From: Pseudonocardia hierapolitana
Lineage (GTDB): Bacteria > Actinomycetota > Actinomycetes > Mycobacteriales > Pseudonocardiaceae
DNA: 64,000 bases
Direction: 5' to 3'
Assembly: GCF_007994075.1 (NCBI RefSeq)
Contig: NZ_VIWU01000001.1
Coordinates: forward strand, 868,001 to 932,000
The position numbers were made by a program, and so were the translations under genes. This document shows positions 8,442 to 17,174 of the stretch, in pieces. Below the pieces are notes generated by a model. The model saw nothing but the letters and a program-made list of their open reading frames with translations. It searched no databases and was not told where the DNA came from. The number at the start of each line of letters is the position of its first letter. Positions within the stretch are counted from its first letter, which is position 1.

Positions 8442-9488
8442 TCAGTCCTCACCGACCTGGTTGCCCCACAGCGCAGGGTCGTCGACGCTCTCGCGGGTGA
8501 CGCGGGTGGCGACGAGGACGTCGGCGAGGTTCTCGCCGTCCTGCACAATCGTGGAGTTGTGGTCGGTCGGCCCCAGGGTGAAGGTCTCGCCTTCGATGGC
8601 CCGTTGGAGGTAGTCGGCGGACAGCGTCGCGTAGTCGCCGAGCCGGGCGGCCATGATGGCGTCGACGTGGCCGGCGCGCACCTGGTCGAGACCGAACGGG
8701 GAGCCGTCGATGCTGACGATCGGGATGTGCCCGTCCTGACCGGCGGGCACCAGCCTGCCGAGGCGGTCGAGCACCTCGATGACGCCGGGCAGCATCGCCG
8801 AGTCGCTCGCCAGGAAGATCGCGTTCACGTCGGGGTCGGTGCTGAGCACCGTCTGCGTCGCGGTGGTGGCCTTCTCCTGCGCCCACTGCGTCGGCCGCGA
8901 GACCACGGTGATGCCCGGGAACTTCTCGGCCATGCAGTCGTTGAAGCCCTTGCTGCGCTGGACGCCGATCACCCCGGCGAGGTCGCCCTGCAGTTCGAGG
9001 ACCTTCCCCGTGCCCCCCATCTGCTCGCCGATCGCCTCGCAGGCGTGCCGTCCCTCCAGGACCGAGTCGCCGCGCACGGTGATCGCCACCTTGCCCGCGA
9101 GGGGGCCCTGGTCGACCGCGACGACCGGCACGCCGGCGGCCTCGGCGCGGTCGAGCGCCGGCTTGATCGCCTCGCTGTCGAGCACGACGATGAAGATCCC
9201 GTCGACGCCCTGGCCGAGCAGCGTGGTGACGTCGGTGATCTGCTTGGCGGGGTCGTTGTTCGCGTCTGCCAGCGGCAGCATCTCGAAGTTCCGCGCCACG
9301 GCGGCCTCCTCGAGGAGCCGGGCGAACGTGACCCGGTACTGGTCACTGATCGAGGTCGAGGAGTACGCGACCCGATGACCCGAGTTGCCGCCCGATCCAT
9401 CAGAACCGTCCGCACCGCACGCCACGGCGGTGGCGAGCATCGCGGTCACGGCTGCGGCCGCGAGAGTGGTCCGCGCTGACCTGCTCAT
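8442..9488 (-). CDS. ABC transporter substrate-binding lipoprotein (Peripla_BP_4 type)
   Basis: A 348-residue sugar-type binding protein. The N-terminus (MSRSARTTLAAAAVTAMLAT) is followed by AVAC, a lipobox whose cysteine would be lipidated and anchor the protein outside the membrane. The mature part follows the two-lobed periplasmic-binding pattern: AYSSTSISDQYRVTFARLLE, GVDGIFIVVLDSEAIKPAL, VAVDQGPLAGKVAITV, and AIFLASDSAMLPGVIEVL. ATG at 9486-9488 is preceded by GAAGGGA, a good ribosome site. It is the first gene of the operon, and the palindrome at 9505-9526 lies 16 bases before it, so the operon is probably controlled there. Confidence 0.92.
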   Translation of the reverse strand: MSRSARTTLAAAAVTAMLATAVACGADGSDGSGGNSGHRVAYSSTSISDQYRVTFARLLEEAAVARNFEMLPLADANNDPAKQITDVTTLLGQGVDGIFIVVLDSEAIKPALDRAEAAGVPVVAVDQGPLAGKVAITVRGDSVLEGRHACEAIGEQMGGTGKVLELQGDLAGVIGVQRSKGFNDCMAEKFPGITVVSRPTQWAQEKATTATQTVLSTDPDVNAIFLASDSAMLPGVIEVLDRLGRLVPAGQDGHIPIVSIDGSPFGLDQVRAGHVDAIMAARLGDYATLSADYLQRAIEGETFTLGPTDHNSTIVQDGENLADVLVATRVTRESVDDPALWGNQVGED

Positions 9489-9504
9489 ACCGGTTCCCTT
9501 CGCC

Positions 9505-9526
9505 GTGATCACCACGTGGTGATCAC
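9505..9526. promoter_or_regulatory. Perfect 22-bp palindrome, probable operator
   Basis: The half GTGATCACCAC is followed directly by its exact reverse complement. It sits between the ribosome site of the first gene of the left operon and an unusually AT-rich stretch (about 9527-9563) that probably holds the promoter. The position fits a repressor site. No regulator gene is adjacent on this side; the nearest is the MocR gene at 12676-14196. No identical copy was seen elsewhere in the window. Confidence 0.7.
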
Positions 9527-9718
9527 CTTTGTTATGCTTGTATTGCTTGTTGTTACCGGCTGTGCTGATTTTCTACCCGGTTGTTCCGGTACGGTCAACC
9601 CCAACTACGGCACAAAACCCTGTTCGGCGCCAGAAACCGCAGGTCAGCTACCGACACTTGTACCCAGAATTGTTTGCCCGACGGCACATTGTGCCCACAA
9701 CGCGTGCGCATGCCGGTA

Positions 9719-9745
9719 GGCGCGGCCCCGCAGTGGGACCGCGCC
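9719..9745 (-). terminator. Probable hairpin terminator after the NMT1-type ABC operon
   Basis: GGCGCGG and CCGCGCC form a 7-bp perfect stem around a 13-base interior in which CCC and GGG can pair further. It lies about 30 bases downstream of the stop of the permease gene ending at 9775, as read on the minus strand. No U tract follows, which is usual for GC-rich actinobacterial terminators. Confidence 0.5.
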
Positions 9746-9774
9746 TCCGGGCGAGGGCTGCTGGCGCCCCCCTG

Positions 9775-10596
9775 CTAGGCCGACACGGTGGTGGCACCCA
9801 TCGGCTTCCACCGCAGGACGATCCGCTCGACCACTCCGACAGCGCCGAAGAACAGCAGGGCGAAGACGCCCGCCACGAACATCGACGCGTACAGCAGCGG
9901 CGCGTCGAAGTTGAACGAGGCTTGCACGATCAACGCGCCGATGCCCTCGGCGGAACCGATCCACTCCGCGACGATCGCCCCGATGACCGCATTCGTGGTG
10001 GCGATCCTCAGGGCTGCGAACAGGTAAGGCAGCGACTTGAAGAGTCGCAACTTGACGAACACCTCGCGGCGAGACGCCGAGATGATCCGGAACAGCTCGA
10101 TCTCGTTGGCGGAGACCGACTCGAAGCCCTTGAGCATGTTGACCAGGGTCGGGAAGAAGCAGATCAGCGCGGCGATGATGACCTTCGGCGTCAGTCCCGA
10201 TCCGAAGATCATGACCAGCAGCGGTGAGATCGCCACCGTCGGGATGGTCTTGGACATCACCGCGAGCGGGTAGACGGACCGCTCGAGCCGCTTGCTGTAG
10301 ACGAAGCCCACGGCCATCGCGATCGCGAGGGCGTTGCCGATCGCGAAGCCCAGCAGGCTGGCCTGCGCGGTCGGCACCAGGTTGCGCAGGAGGACGCCCG
10401 ACTCCTCGACCAGGCACTCGGCGATCACCGACGGCCGCGGGGCGATGTACTCCGGTATTCCGAACCGGATGCTGGCGAGCTCCCACACCGCGAGCAGGAC
10501 TCCGACGACGAGGAGCGGGTCGACCCACTTCCGGTACGCGGTCCTGGCCCTCCTCGCCGGCGAGCGGCCTGGCGTGCGCTCGGTCATCGTCGCCAT
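9775..10596 (-). CDS. ABC transporter permease (SsuC/TauC/NMT1-type)
   Basis: A 273-residue inner-membrane permease of the nitrate/sulfonate/taurine (BPD_transp_1) family. Hydrophobic segments begin near VDPLLVVGVLLAVWELA. The cytoplasmic EAA-like loop is visible as VNMLKGFESVSANEIELFR and ISASRREVFVKLRL. The ATG at 10594-10596 is used here; a GTG nine bases upstream (10603-10605) would give a four-base overlap with the ATPase stop, the pattern used elsewhere in this window, and is an equal alternative. It works with the ATPase and lipoprotein encoded upstream. Substrate not determined. Confidence 0.9.
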   Translation of the reverse strand: MATMTERTPGRSPARRARTAYRKWVDPLLVVGVLLAVWELASIRFGIPEYIAPRPSVIAECLVEESGVLLRNLVPTAQASLLGFAIGNALAIAMAVGFVYSKRLERSVYPLAVMSKTIPTVAISPLLVMIFGSGLTPKVIIAALICFFPTLVNMLKGFESVSANEIELFRIISASRREVFVKLRLFKSLPYLFAALRIATTNAVIGAIVAEWIGSAEGIGALIVQASFNFDAPLLYASMFVAGVFALLFFGAVGVVERIVLRWKPMGATTVSA

Positions 10597-10601
10597 CGCC
10601 C

Positions 10602-11417
10602 TCACCCCAGCATGTTCCGCAGCTCGGCCGCGATGGCCACGAACGCGGGCGAGACGCGTACCGCGGGATCTCGCGGGTAGTCGAGCGGGATGTCCGTCAG
10701 CGTCCGGACGCCGCCGGCACCGGCTTTCATGACGAGCACCTGTTCGGAGAGGTAGACCGCCTCCGGCACGCTGTGGGTGACGAACACGATCGAGGTGCCG
10801 GTGTCCTGCCAGATGCGCAGGATCTCCTGGTTGAGCCGCTCGCGGGTGATCTCGTCGAGCGCACCGAACGGCTCGTCCATGAGCAGCAGGCGCGGCCCGG
10901 TGACCAACGCGCGCGCGATGGCGACGCGCTGGCGCATGCCACCCGAGAGCTCGTGCGGGAAGGCGTTCTCGCGGCCGCCGAGGCCGACGAGCTCCAGCAG
11001 CTCGGCGGGCGATCGTCCGCCCTCCGGGGTCCGCGCGCCGCGGATCTCCAGCGGCAGGGCGACGTTCTGGAGGGCCGTGCGCCACGGGAGCAGGCTCGCG
11101 TCCTGGAACACGAAGCCGATCTTGCGATCGGTGCGCGCCTCCCGTGGCGAGGACCCGAGCACGGACACGGTGCCGGCACAGGGCGGCACCAGGTCGGCGA
11201 TGACCCGCAGAAGAGTCGACTTGCCACATCCGGAGGGCCCCAGGATCGACAGGAACCCACCGTCGCGCAGGGTGAAGGTGACGTCGCGGAAGGCGCAGAA
11301 GGTGCCGCGATCGGTCTCGAACTCGACGGCGACGTCCGACAGGGACAGCCCCGGTCGGACCGCCCGGTCGTCGAGGTCCGCTGCAGACAGCATCTCGCTC
11401 CGTTCCAGCTGGGTCAC
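10602..11417 (-). CDS. ABC transporter ATP-binding protein (SsuB/TauB-type)
   Basis: A 271-residue single-domain ATPase of the nitrate/sulfonate/taurine class. All motifs are intact: Walker A LGPSGCGKST, Q-loop FVFQDASLLPW, signature ELSGGMRQR, Walker B LLLMDEPFGALD, and switch histidine FVTHSVPEA. The GTG at 11415-11417 overlaps the binding-protein stop by four bases. With the adjacent permease and NMT1-like lipoprotein it makes a complete importer. Confidence 0.92.
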   Translation of the reverse strand: MTQLERSEMLSAADLDDRAVRPGLSLSDVAVEFETDRGTFCAFRDVTFTLRDGGFLSILGPSGCGKSTLLRVIADLVPPCAGTVSVLGSSPREARTDRKIGFVFQDASLLPWRTALQNVALPLEIRGARTPEGGRSPAELLELVGLGGRENAFPHELSGGMRQRVAIARALVTGPRLLLMDEPFGALDEITRERLNQEILRIWQDTGTSIVFVTHSVPEAVYLSEQVLVMKAGAGGVRTLTDIPLDYPRDPAVRVSPAFVAIAAELRNMLG

Positions 11418-12451
11418 CGGGCATCCCCGGTGGCGTCGAGGATCGAGTTGTCCCGGACCGAGTCGATGTCCGGCGCCGGCTTCCCGCCGAACGCGTCGAC
11501 CTTGGCGAGGAGATCGATCTGGCGCTGCCAGATGTCGTCGCTCATCGCGCCCCAACCACCGGTGTCGGTGGCCTCGGTGAAGGCGTACGGCATGAGAGCG
11601 GCGAGCCCCTCCGCCTCGTCCTCACGGTTCAGGTTCGGGTACGCCCTGACCAGGATGTCCACGGCCTCCTCGGGGTTGTCGTGCGCGAACCGCCACCCCC
11701 GGGCGAGCCCTCGGACGAACTTCTGGAGGAGCTCCGGATTCTCCTTGATCATTTTCTCGGTGGCGTAGTACGGCAGCGGGTAGAGCTGCACGCCGTTCTC
11801 CCAGAGCCCGATGAAGCCGTACCCCTCCGGCAGCTGGCGAAGCCAGCTGGCGTTGCTCCGCCAGGCCCCGTACGCGTCGACCTGACCGGTCAGCAGAGGC
11901 GTGATCTCGGTGCCGGTCGTCACGATCTCGACCTCGTCACGGGGGATGCCGTTCGCTTCCAGCAAGGCGTTGATGAGCACGAATCCCGTCGACGTCGCGC
12001 CGATCTTCCGGCCGCGCAGGTCGTCGGGGGTGTCGAGCCGGCTGCCCGGCATGGACACGTACCCGTAGGGGTGCTGCTGGGCGCCGACTGCGATCGCCCG
12101 GACCGGGATCCCCTGGGCGGCGGCGAGCAGCAGGGACGGGCTCGATGAGACCTGCCCGACGTCGGCCCTCCCGGACGCCACGAGCGCGACACCGTCGATG
12201 TTCGGCCCGCCGAGCTCGATGGCGACGTCCAGCCCTTCCTCGCGGAAGAACCCCTTCTCCACCGCGACGATCTCGCCGATGGACTGGGTGCTGGCGATCC
12301 AGCCGAGTTGGTGCGTCACGGGGACGAGGCCGTCGTCCGAGCCACCCGACGACCCGGACGGCCCGCCGCACGCCGCAACCAGGACCGAGAGCGCGATACC
12401 GAGCGCGACCGCAGCGGCACGCGGGAGACGACTGGGCTTGCACAGGTTCAT
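11414..12451 (-). CDS. ABC transporter substrate-binding lipoprotein, NMT1/SsuA-like
   Basis: A 345-residue binding protein. The signal peptide ends in LVAAC (cysteine near residue 28), a lipobox. The mature protein has the NMT1/SsuA pattern: HQLGWIASTQSIGEIVAVEK, FFREEGLDVAIELGG, GRADVGQVSSSPSLLLAAAQG and RKIGATSTGF. The family carries thiamine-pyrimidine precursors, sulfonates, nitrate and aromatic acids, so the ligand is open. First gene of a three-gene minus-strand operon. ATG at 12449-12451. Confidence 0.9.
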   Translation of the reverse strand: MNLCKPSRLPRAAAVALGIALSVLVAACGGPSGSSGGSDDGLVPVTHQLGWIASTQSIGEIVAVEKGFFREEGLDVAIELGGPNIDGVALVASGRADVGQVSSSPSLLLAAAQGIPVRAIAVGAQQHPYGYVSMPGSRLDTPDDLRGRKIGATSTGFVLINALLEANGIPRDEVEIVTTGTEITPLLTGQVDAYGAWRSNASWLRQLPEGYGFIGLWENGVQLYPLPYYATEKMIKENPELLQKFVRGLARGWRFAHDNPEEAVDILVRAYPNLNREDEAEGLAALMPYAFTEATDTGGWGAMSDDIWQRQIDLLAKVDAFGGKPAPDIDSVRDNSILDATGDAR

Positions 12452-12675
12452 CGTTGAACTCCGTCGATCGAGCCCGAAGGGATATCAATCTCGAGATTGT
12501 TCTGTTTGATTGTCCTGAAGGCGACACCTTTCTACCCTCTGACCCCAGCGGCGTCAACCGCCCGGCGAGGCCCGCACCTGCGCCTTCGGGCGGGCAGGGA
12601 ACAAACCCGCCGGCAGAACGACGCGGGGAGCACGGAAGCGGTCCCGCCTTGTATCGATACAGCCGCGAAGCTCAG

Positions 12676-14196
12676 CTACGGCGTGAGCCGGGACCCCGTC
12701 CTGGCGTCCGCGCCGGTGGCTGCCAGGACGATCGCCTTCGATGCCGCGGCGATCTCGTCGGCGGTGGCCGAGCCGGAGTTCAGGCGCAGAAACCGCCCCG
12801 CTCCCGGGCGGATGAAGAACGGCTCCCCGGGGGCGACGAGGAAGCCGCCTCGCGCGACGTGCTCGGCGACCATGCTCGCGTCGCTGCCCGGTGGCAGCCT
12901 GATCCACGTGTAGAGGCCGTCATGGGCGTGCTGCACGGAGCCGCCGGCCTCCTGCAGTCCCTCCGCGAGGAGCTCCTCTGCTGCGGAGCGGCGCTCGGCG
13001 AAGGCGGCTCGCGCCCGACCCAGCAGCTCGGCGGTCTCGTCCGCGGCGAGCACCCTGGCGAGCACCCGTTGGGTCGTCCGCGACGTCCAGCCCTCGGTCA
13101 AGTACTTCACCTGGGCCAGGGAGGAGTGCAGGGTCGATCTCACCACGGCCGCCGCGATGCGCAGGTCGGGCGCGATGACCTTGGCGAAGCTGCGGACGTG
13201 CACGATCCGATGCGCAACGCGCTGGTCTGCGAGCAACGATCCGGGCCTGCTGGTGGAGCCGTCGGCGAAGTAGTCGTCCTCGAGCACCAGGACGTCCGGA
13301 TGGCTCGCGACGACGTCCGCGAGCTCGCGCAGCCGCTCGGCGGACCACGTCGTGCCTGCCGGGTTCGACGCCCGCGGTGTCAGCACCACGAGCGCGGCTC
13401 CCCCTTCGAGCGCCGCCCGGAGGTGGCGTGGCAGCACGCCGTGCTCGTCGGTGGCCATGCCGACAAGGCCGCACCCGAAGCGTTCGAGGACGTCCATCGC
13501 CGCCTGGTACCCGGGCTCCTCGACTGCCACCGTGAGCGGCCAGTCGCCGGGACGGTCGCGGCGGAGCAGCTCGGTGACGAGCGAGAGGAACTGGATCGTC
13601 GAGCTGCCGACCATCAGATCGCTTTCGTCGACCGGGATCCCATCCTTCTCGAACAGGGCGAGCAGCTGCGCCACGAGTTCGGGCTCGGGATCGGTGCTGA
13701 CCGGATACTGGATGTCGTCGACCGTGAGGCTCCGGACGACGGAAGTCCACGCGCGCTTGAGCACGGGAAGCGGCAGGTACTCGGAGTTCGAGCTGCCCCG
13801 CATCAGGTCGACGGCGTCGGGGTGCGCCCTGGTCAACCGGTGTTCGGTGTTCGCGAGCGCGCGCCTGCGCCAGGTCGCGGGCGCGCCGGGCGCGGCAAGG
13901 CTGACCGGAACGTCGGGGCGTTGGGCCGGCTCGGTGCCGCGCACGAACGTGCCTCGTCCCACCTCACCCTGCACGGCACCGTCCTCACGGAGTGCGCTGT
14001 AGGCGCTGACGACCGTGGTGACGCTGACCCCCAGCCGGGAGGCGAGTTCGCGAACGGTGGGGAGCTGGTCACCGGGCCTGAGCAGCCCGCTGCGCACCGC
14101 CTCGTGGATGAAGCTCGCGAGCCTCTGGTACCTCGCTCGCCCCCCGTCGCCGGTGGCGATGGCCCGCTCCGCATCGGCCCAGAGGTCATAAGTCAC
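12676..14196 (-). CDS. MocR-type GntR/aminotransferase transcriptional regulator
   Basis: A 506-residue fusion of a GntR winged helix (residues 20-88, with LPTVRELASRLGVSVTTV as recognition region) and a class I aminotransferase-like domain. PLP-binding features are EDDYF near 306-310 and a lysine at 339 in VRSFAKVIAP. MocR proteins sense PLP or an amino compound and control transport or vitamin-B6/amino-acid genes. It is separated by about 220 bases from the NMT1-type importer and transcribed in the same direction, so it may control it. The GTG start at 14194-14196 lies six bases from a TACAAT -10 box, suggesting a leaderless transcript. Confidence 0.92.
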   Translation of the reverse strand: MTYDLWADAERAIATGDGGRARYQRLASFIHEAVRSGLLRPGDQLPTVRELASRLGVSVTTVVSAYSALREDGAVQGEVGRGTFVRGTEPAQRPDVPVSLAAPGAPATWRRRALANTEHRLTRAHPDAVDLMRGSSNSEYLPLPVLKRAWTSVVRSLTVDDIQYPVSTDPEPELVAQLLALFEKDGIPVDESDLMVGSSTIQFLSLVTELLRRDRPGDWPLTVAVEEPGYQAAMDVLERFGCGLVGMATDEHGVLPRHLRAALEGGAALVVLTPRASNPAGTTWSAERLRELADVVASHPDVLVLEDDYFADGSTSRPGSLLADQRVAHRIVHVRSFAKVIAPDLRIAAAVVRSTLHSSLAQVKYLTEGWTSRTTQRVLARVLAADETAELLGRARAAFAERRSAAEELLAEGLQEAGGSVQHAHDGLYTWIRLPPGSDASMVAEHVARGGFLVAPGEPFFIRPGAGRFLRLNSGSATADEIAAASKAIVLAATGADARTGSRLTP

Positions 14197-14202
14197 CTAC
14201 AT

Positions 14203-14208
14203 ATTGTA
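14203..14208 (-). promoter_or_regulatory. -10 box of the MocR gene
   Basis: TACAAT on the minus strand, six bases before the GTG start. This spacing would put the transcription start on or next to the start codon, as in leaderless actinobacterial mRNAs. Confidence 0.5.
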
Positions 14209-14864
14209 TCCCTAGGCAGCAGAACATCCTGCGGCTATGTTCTGCTCCCGTCGCCGCCGTGATACGTGATGGTCAGCGTCCGGCTCGGGGATGGGCGCGC
14301 GGGCGTCGAGTGGCATCGCCTCTCCTCCAACACTGCTGATCTCGCCCCCCGAACCCGGCCCCGCCGTGCCGGCAGCCGTCGTGTCGCGCGAGCCGAGCAA
14401 CACCGACACGCAGCTCGCCGCGGCGGGTTGGCTCGCGGTCAGGGTTTGGGAGCACGAGGATCCCGGCGAAGCGGGCCCAATCATCAAACCTGACCGATCG
14501 TCCAAGTCCGCGGACCTGACGGATCGTCAAGGGGCCACGAGATCGAAGATCGCCGAGGACCGAGAATCCGCAGGTCAGAGCAGGTTCACCGCAGTAGAGG
14601 CATGTACATGACCCTCTGACCTCCCGCACAGCTCCGCACCCCTCGGACGTGACCTCGGCGTCGGTGAGCCGAAACCGCGCACCCGGGGTGGGCGCTCATT
14701 GCAGACGATCACCCACCTGCCATCGGGCCCAGCTCGACCATCCCATGGAGCGGCCTCGCCTGGTCACCCACGAATTCCGATCTTGATTCGAGTGCGGACG
14801 GGAAGCGATGCAAGCTGGATGAGAGACGCGTCCGATCCGGTACATCCGGTCCTCCGACATCGCG
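14209..14864. other. Intergenic stretch without a recognisable gene
   Basis: About 650 bases between the MocR gene and the 3' end of the potassium channel gene. Open frames exist on both strands, for example at 14212-14505, but their translations show no family pattern or convincing ribosome site. I see no RNA gene here. Confidence 0.6.
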
Positions 14865-16658
14865 TCACGCCTCACCGGCGATTCGGCGCCAGATCCAGCT
14901 CGCCGGCACGTGCCGACCGGAGACGACGTACTCCCGCGCAGCATCGACCACCATGGTGGTGTCGAGCGCGCGACGAGCTGCGGGGCGACCGCAGAGCAGC
15001 AGCTCGTCGCCCGGAGCCAGGACGAGGTTGTCATCGGGCGTCAGGACACACTCACCGTCGCGCATCACCATCAGCACGACCGCGGGCAGCTGGACGTCGC
15101 GGTCGTCGGGGTCGCGCAGGAGATCACCGAGCCGGGCTTCGCCGGAGGTGAGCCACCCGATCGTGGCCGGAGCCTCGACCTGGTTCAGCCGGACTTTCCA
15201 CAGCGCCCCCAGGCGCCGGCCGCACCGCTGCGTGATGCAGTCGACGAGGCGAGCCGCCCATCGGTCGCCGCGCGCGGGCACCTCCTGCAGGAACCGCCAG
15301 AGCAGCGGGGTGCTCAGCTGCGCGAACACCTCGTGGGCGACCACCTCCGTCGGGACGAGCAGGGAGTCCACGTCCATCGCCGCGAACAGCGGAGCGCTGG
15401 ACGGGCGGTTCTGCCGAGCGGCGACGAACAGCCCGGCGTTGACCCGCCGGGCGGCGGCGATCAGTGAGAGGTTGCTGGTGTCGTTGTCCGTGCCTGCGAC
15501 GAAGCCCACGGCGTCCGCCACACCCGCCTGCTGGAGCACAGCGGGTTCGAACGCGTCTCCCCGGATGATCCGGCTCGCGTCCCCGGTAGGGTCGGCGACC
15601 GGGTCGACGACGATGACGTCGAGGCCCTCCACGCTCAGGTCCTCGATCAGCTCCCTCCCCAGGCGGCCGTATCCGCACACCACCCATCGGCCTTCCCGGG
15701 GAGGGTGGCTCCTCGCGGGCAGCTCCGCTCCCGGACCGCTCTCCAGCCAGGTCATGAGCTGGTAGGACGCCGGTGCGCGCAGCGCGACCCGCAGGTGGTC
15801 GCCGAACCGGTCGAACGGGTTCACCACGGTCGGCGAGCCGACGGCCCGCATGCGCTCCGCGATCGCCGGCGACAGGGTGCGCGCGATCACCGGTAGGTCG
15901 GGGCGCAGCAGCGCCGCCGACATCGTCACCGCCAGGTTCGCCTCGTCGTCGTTGGTGAGCGCGAGCACCGCCTGGCAGTGCGGGTTGCCCAGGCCAGCCA
16001 CACCGAGGTGGCCGGGATCGCGTGCGTCGGCCACCAGTCCCGGCACGTCCGCGTGGTAGGCGGCGAGCTCGAGGGCCTCGATGCGGTCCTCGTCGGCGTC
16101 GACCACCACGAACCGCTTCCCGAGCGCGTCGAAAGCCCCACCCAGCAGCTCACCGGTCCGCCCGTATCCCGCGACGAGCAGGAACGGCTCGCGCAACCGG
16201 GACACCTTGCGCGTGAAGTGCTGCAGCGCGAGTGCCTGCCGGAATGCCCGGTCCTGAACGAGCGCGAGGAGCGACCCGATGGCGTACGCCCATCCGATCA
16301 CCGTCAGGTAAATCGAGACCGTCACCCATAGCCGCTGCGCGTCGGTGAACGCGTGGGGCAGCTCGCCGAACCCGATCGTCGAGGCCGTGTAGCTCATGAA
16401 GTAGAAGGCGTCGAAGACGGACATCCGCCACGGCTGGCCGTCCGCGGTCCGGCCGGGGACGAGGGTCAGGCCGAGGACGCTGATCGCGAAGATCGTGATG
16501 AGGACGATCAACGGTGCCCGCATCCGGCGCATGATCAGGAAGATCGTCGCCGACGCCTGCACGGCGGATGCGACAGGGATCCGCCTGCCCAGCCGGTGGG
16601 GGAGGTCGGCTTCCCGGCCGAACAGTCGGAACCAGAACGCGAGGAGTGGATTGCTCAC
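14865..16658 (-). CDS. Potassium channel protein with two RCK (TrkA-N/TrkA-C) domains
   Basis: A 597-residue ion channel. Two membrane helices (about residues 50-67 and 112-132) flank a pore loop with TASTIGFGEL, a variant of the K+ selectivity filter TVGYG. The first RCK domain begins at LLVAGYGRTGE (about 161-170), the second at VVCGYGRLGRE (about 327-336); both have dinucleotide-binding glycine motifs. TrkA-C-like sequence is at the C-terminus (LTPDDNLVLAPGDELLLCG). It should gate K+ flow in response to cytoplasmic nucleotides. Start is GTG at 16656-16658. The DUF6394 membrane gene lies 12 bases upstream in the same direction, so they are probably co-transcribed. Confidence 0.9.
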   Translation of the reverse strand: MSNPLLAFWFRLFGREADLPHRLGRRIPVASAVQASATIFLIMRRMRAPLIVLITIFAISVLGLTLVPGRTADGQPWRMSVFDAFYFMSYTASTIGFGELPHAFTDAQRLWVTVSIYLTVIGWAYAIGSLLALVQDRAFRQALALQHFTRKVSRLREPFLLVAGYGRTGELLGGAFDALGKRFVVVDADEDRIEALELAAYHADVPGLVADARDPGHLGVAGLGNPHCQAVLALTNDDEANLAVTMSAALLRPDLPVIARTLSPAIAERMRAVGSPTVVNPFDRFGDHLRVALRAPASYQLMTWLESGPGAELPARSHPPREGRWVVCGYGRLGRELIEDLSVEGLDVIVVDPVADPTGDASRIIRGDAFEPAVLQQAGVADAVGFVAGTDNDTSNLSLIAAARRVNAGLFVAARQNRPSSAPLFAAMDVDSLLVPTEVVAHEVFAQLSTPLLWRFLQEVPARGDRWAARLVDCITQRCGRRLGALWKVRLNQVEAPATIGWLTSGEARLGDLLRDPDDRDVQLPAVVLMVMRDGECVLTPDDNLVLAPGDELLLCGRPAARRALDTTMVVDAAREYVVSGRHVPASWIWRRIAGEA

Positions 16659-16670
16659 CTCGCCCCCTAT

Positions 16671-17057
16671 CTAACGACGGTGGAACGAGACGGTCTCCAC
16701 GACGAGCAGCACCACCGACACGACATTGGCGAACAGCGCCCCGCCCGAGAGGGACACCACGCTCGCCATCATCGCCGGGGTGAGGCCCTCGCTGGAGATG
16801 TGCGCCGCGTACGTCCAGACGAACGCGGCGGCGATCAGCTGCAGGTCCGCCACCAGGCTCGTCGCCAGGTGAACGGCGCCGATCTGGGTGCGGTCGCCGA
16901 ACTTCAACACCGTCGCGATGAGACTCACCACGACGGCTGCGAACAGCTCGTAGACGTTGTGCAGCGCGGGGTCGGCGATGTCGCCGATGAAGAAGCCGAA
17001 GTTGAGCGTGGCCGCGAGCAGCACGAAGAAGCCGAACACGACCTTCTCGAGGTTCAC
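16671..17057 (-). CDS. DUF6394-like small membrane protein
   Basis: A 128-residue hydrophobic protein with about four membrane helices. The sequence pattern NLEKVVFGFFVLLAATLNFG, then NVYELFAAVVVSLIATVLKF and TSLVADLQLIAAAFVW, matches what I recall of the DUF6394 family, whose members are often next to ion channels. GTG at 17055-17057 is chosen because the family pattern begins there; an upstream in-frame extension to 17117 looks non-homologous. Its gene is upstream of, and close to, the RCK potassium channel, suggesting a partner or accessory role. Biochemical function unknown. Confidence 0.72.
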   Translation of the reverse strand: MNLEKVVFGFFVLLAATLNFGFFIGDIADPALHNVYELFAAVVVSLIATVLKFGDRTQIGAVHLATSLVADLQLIAAAFVWTYAAHISSEGLTPAMMASVVSLSGGALFANVVSVVLLVVETVSFHRR

Positions 17058-17174
17058 GGTCCCCGCTCGCCGTGGTGGCGTGTCCGCGAACGCCCGCCCG
17101 CGCGCCTCGGCGCACAACCTGCCGCTGAAATGCCGTTCACATCGGATTGCGGTCGAACAGCCGGACCGGACGGC

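Noticed and set aside
5853..9488. Assigning the left importer to ribose or xylose
   Set aside because: Family-level similarity only; the operon enzymes suggest a nitrogenous compound, so a named sugar would be unsupported.
14212..14611. Small genes on both strands after the MocR start
   Set aside because: Translations are low-complexity, no ribosome site fits, and no family pattern is seen.
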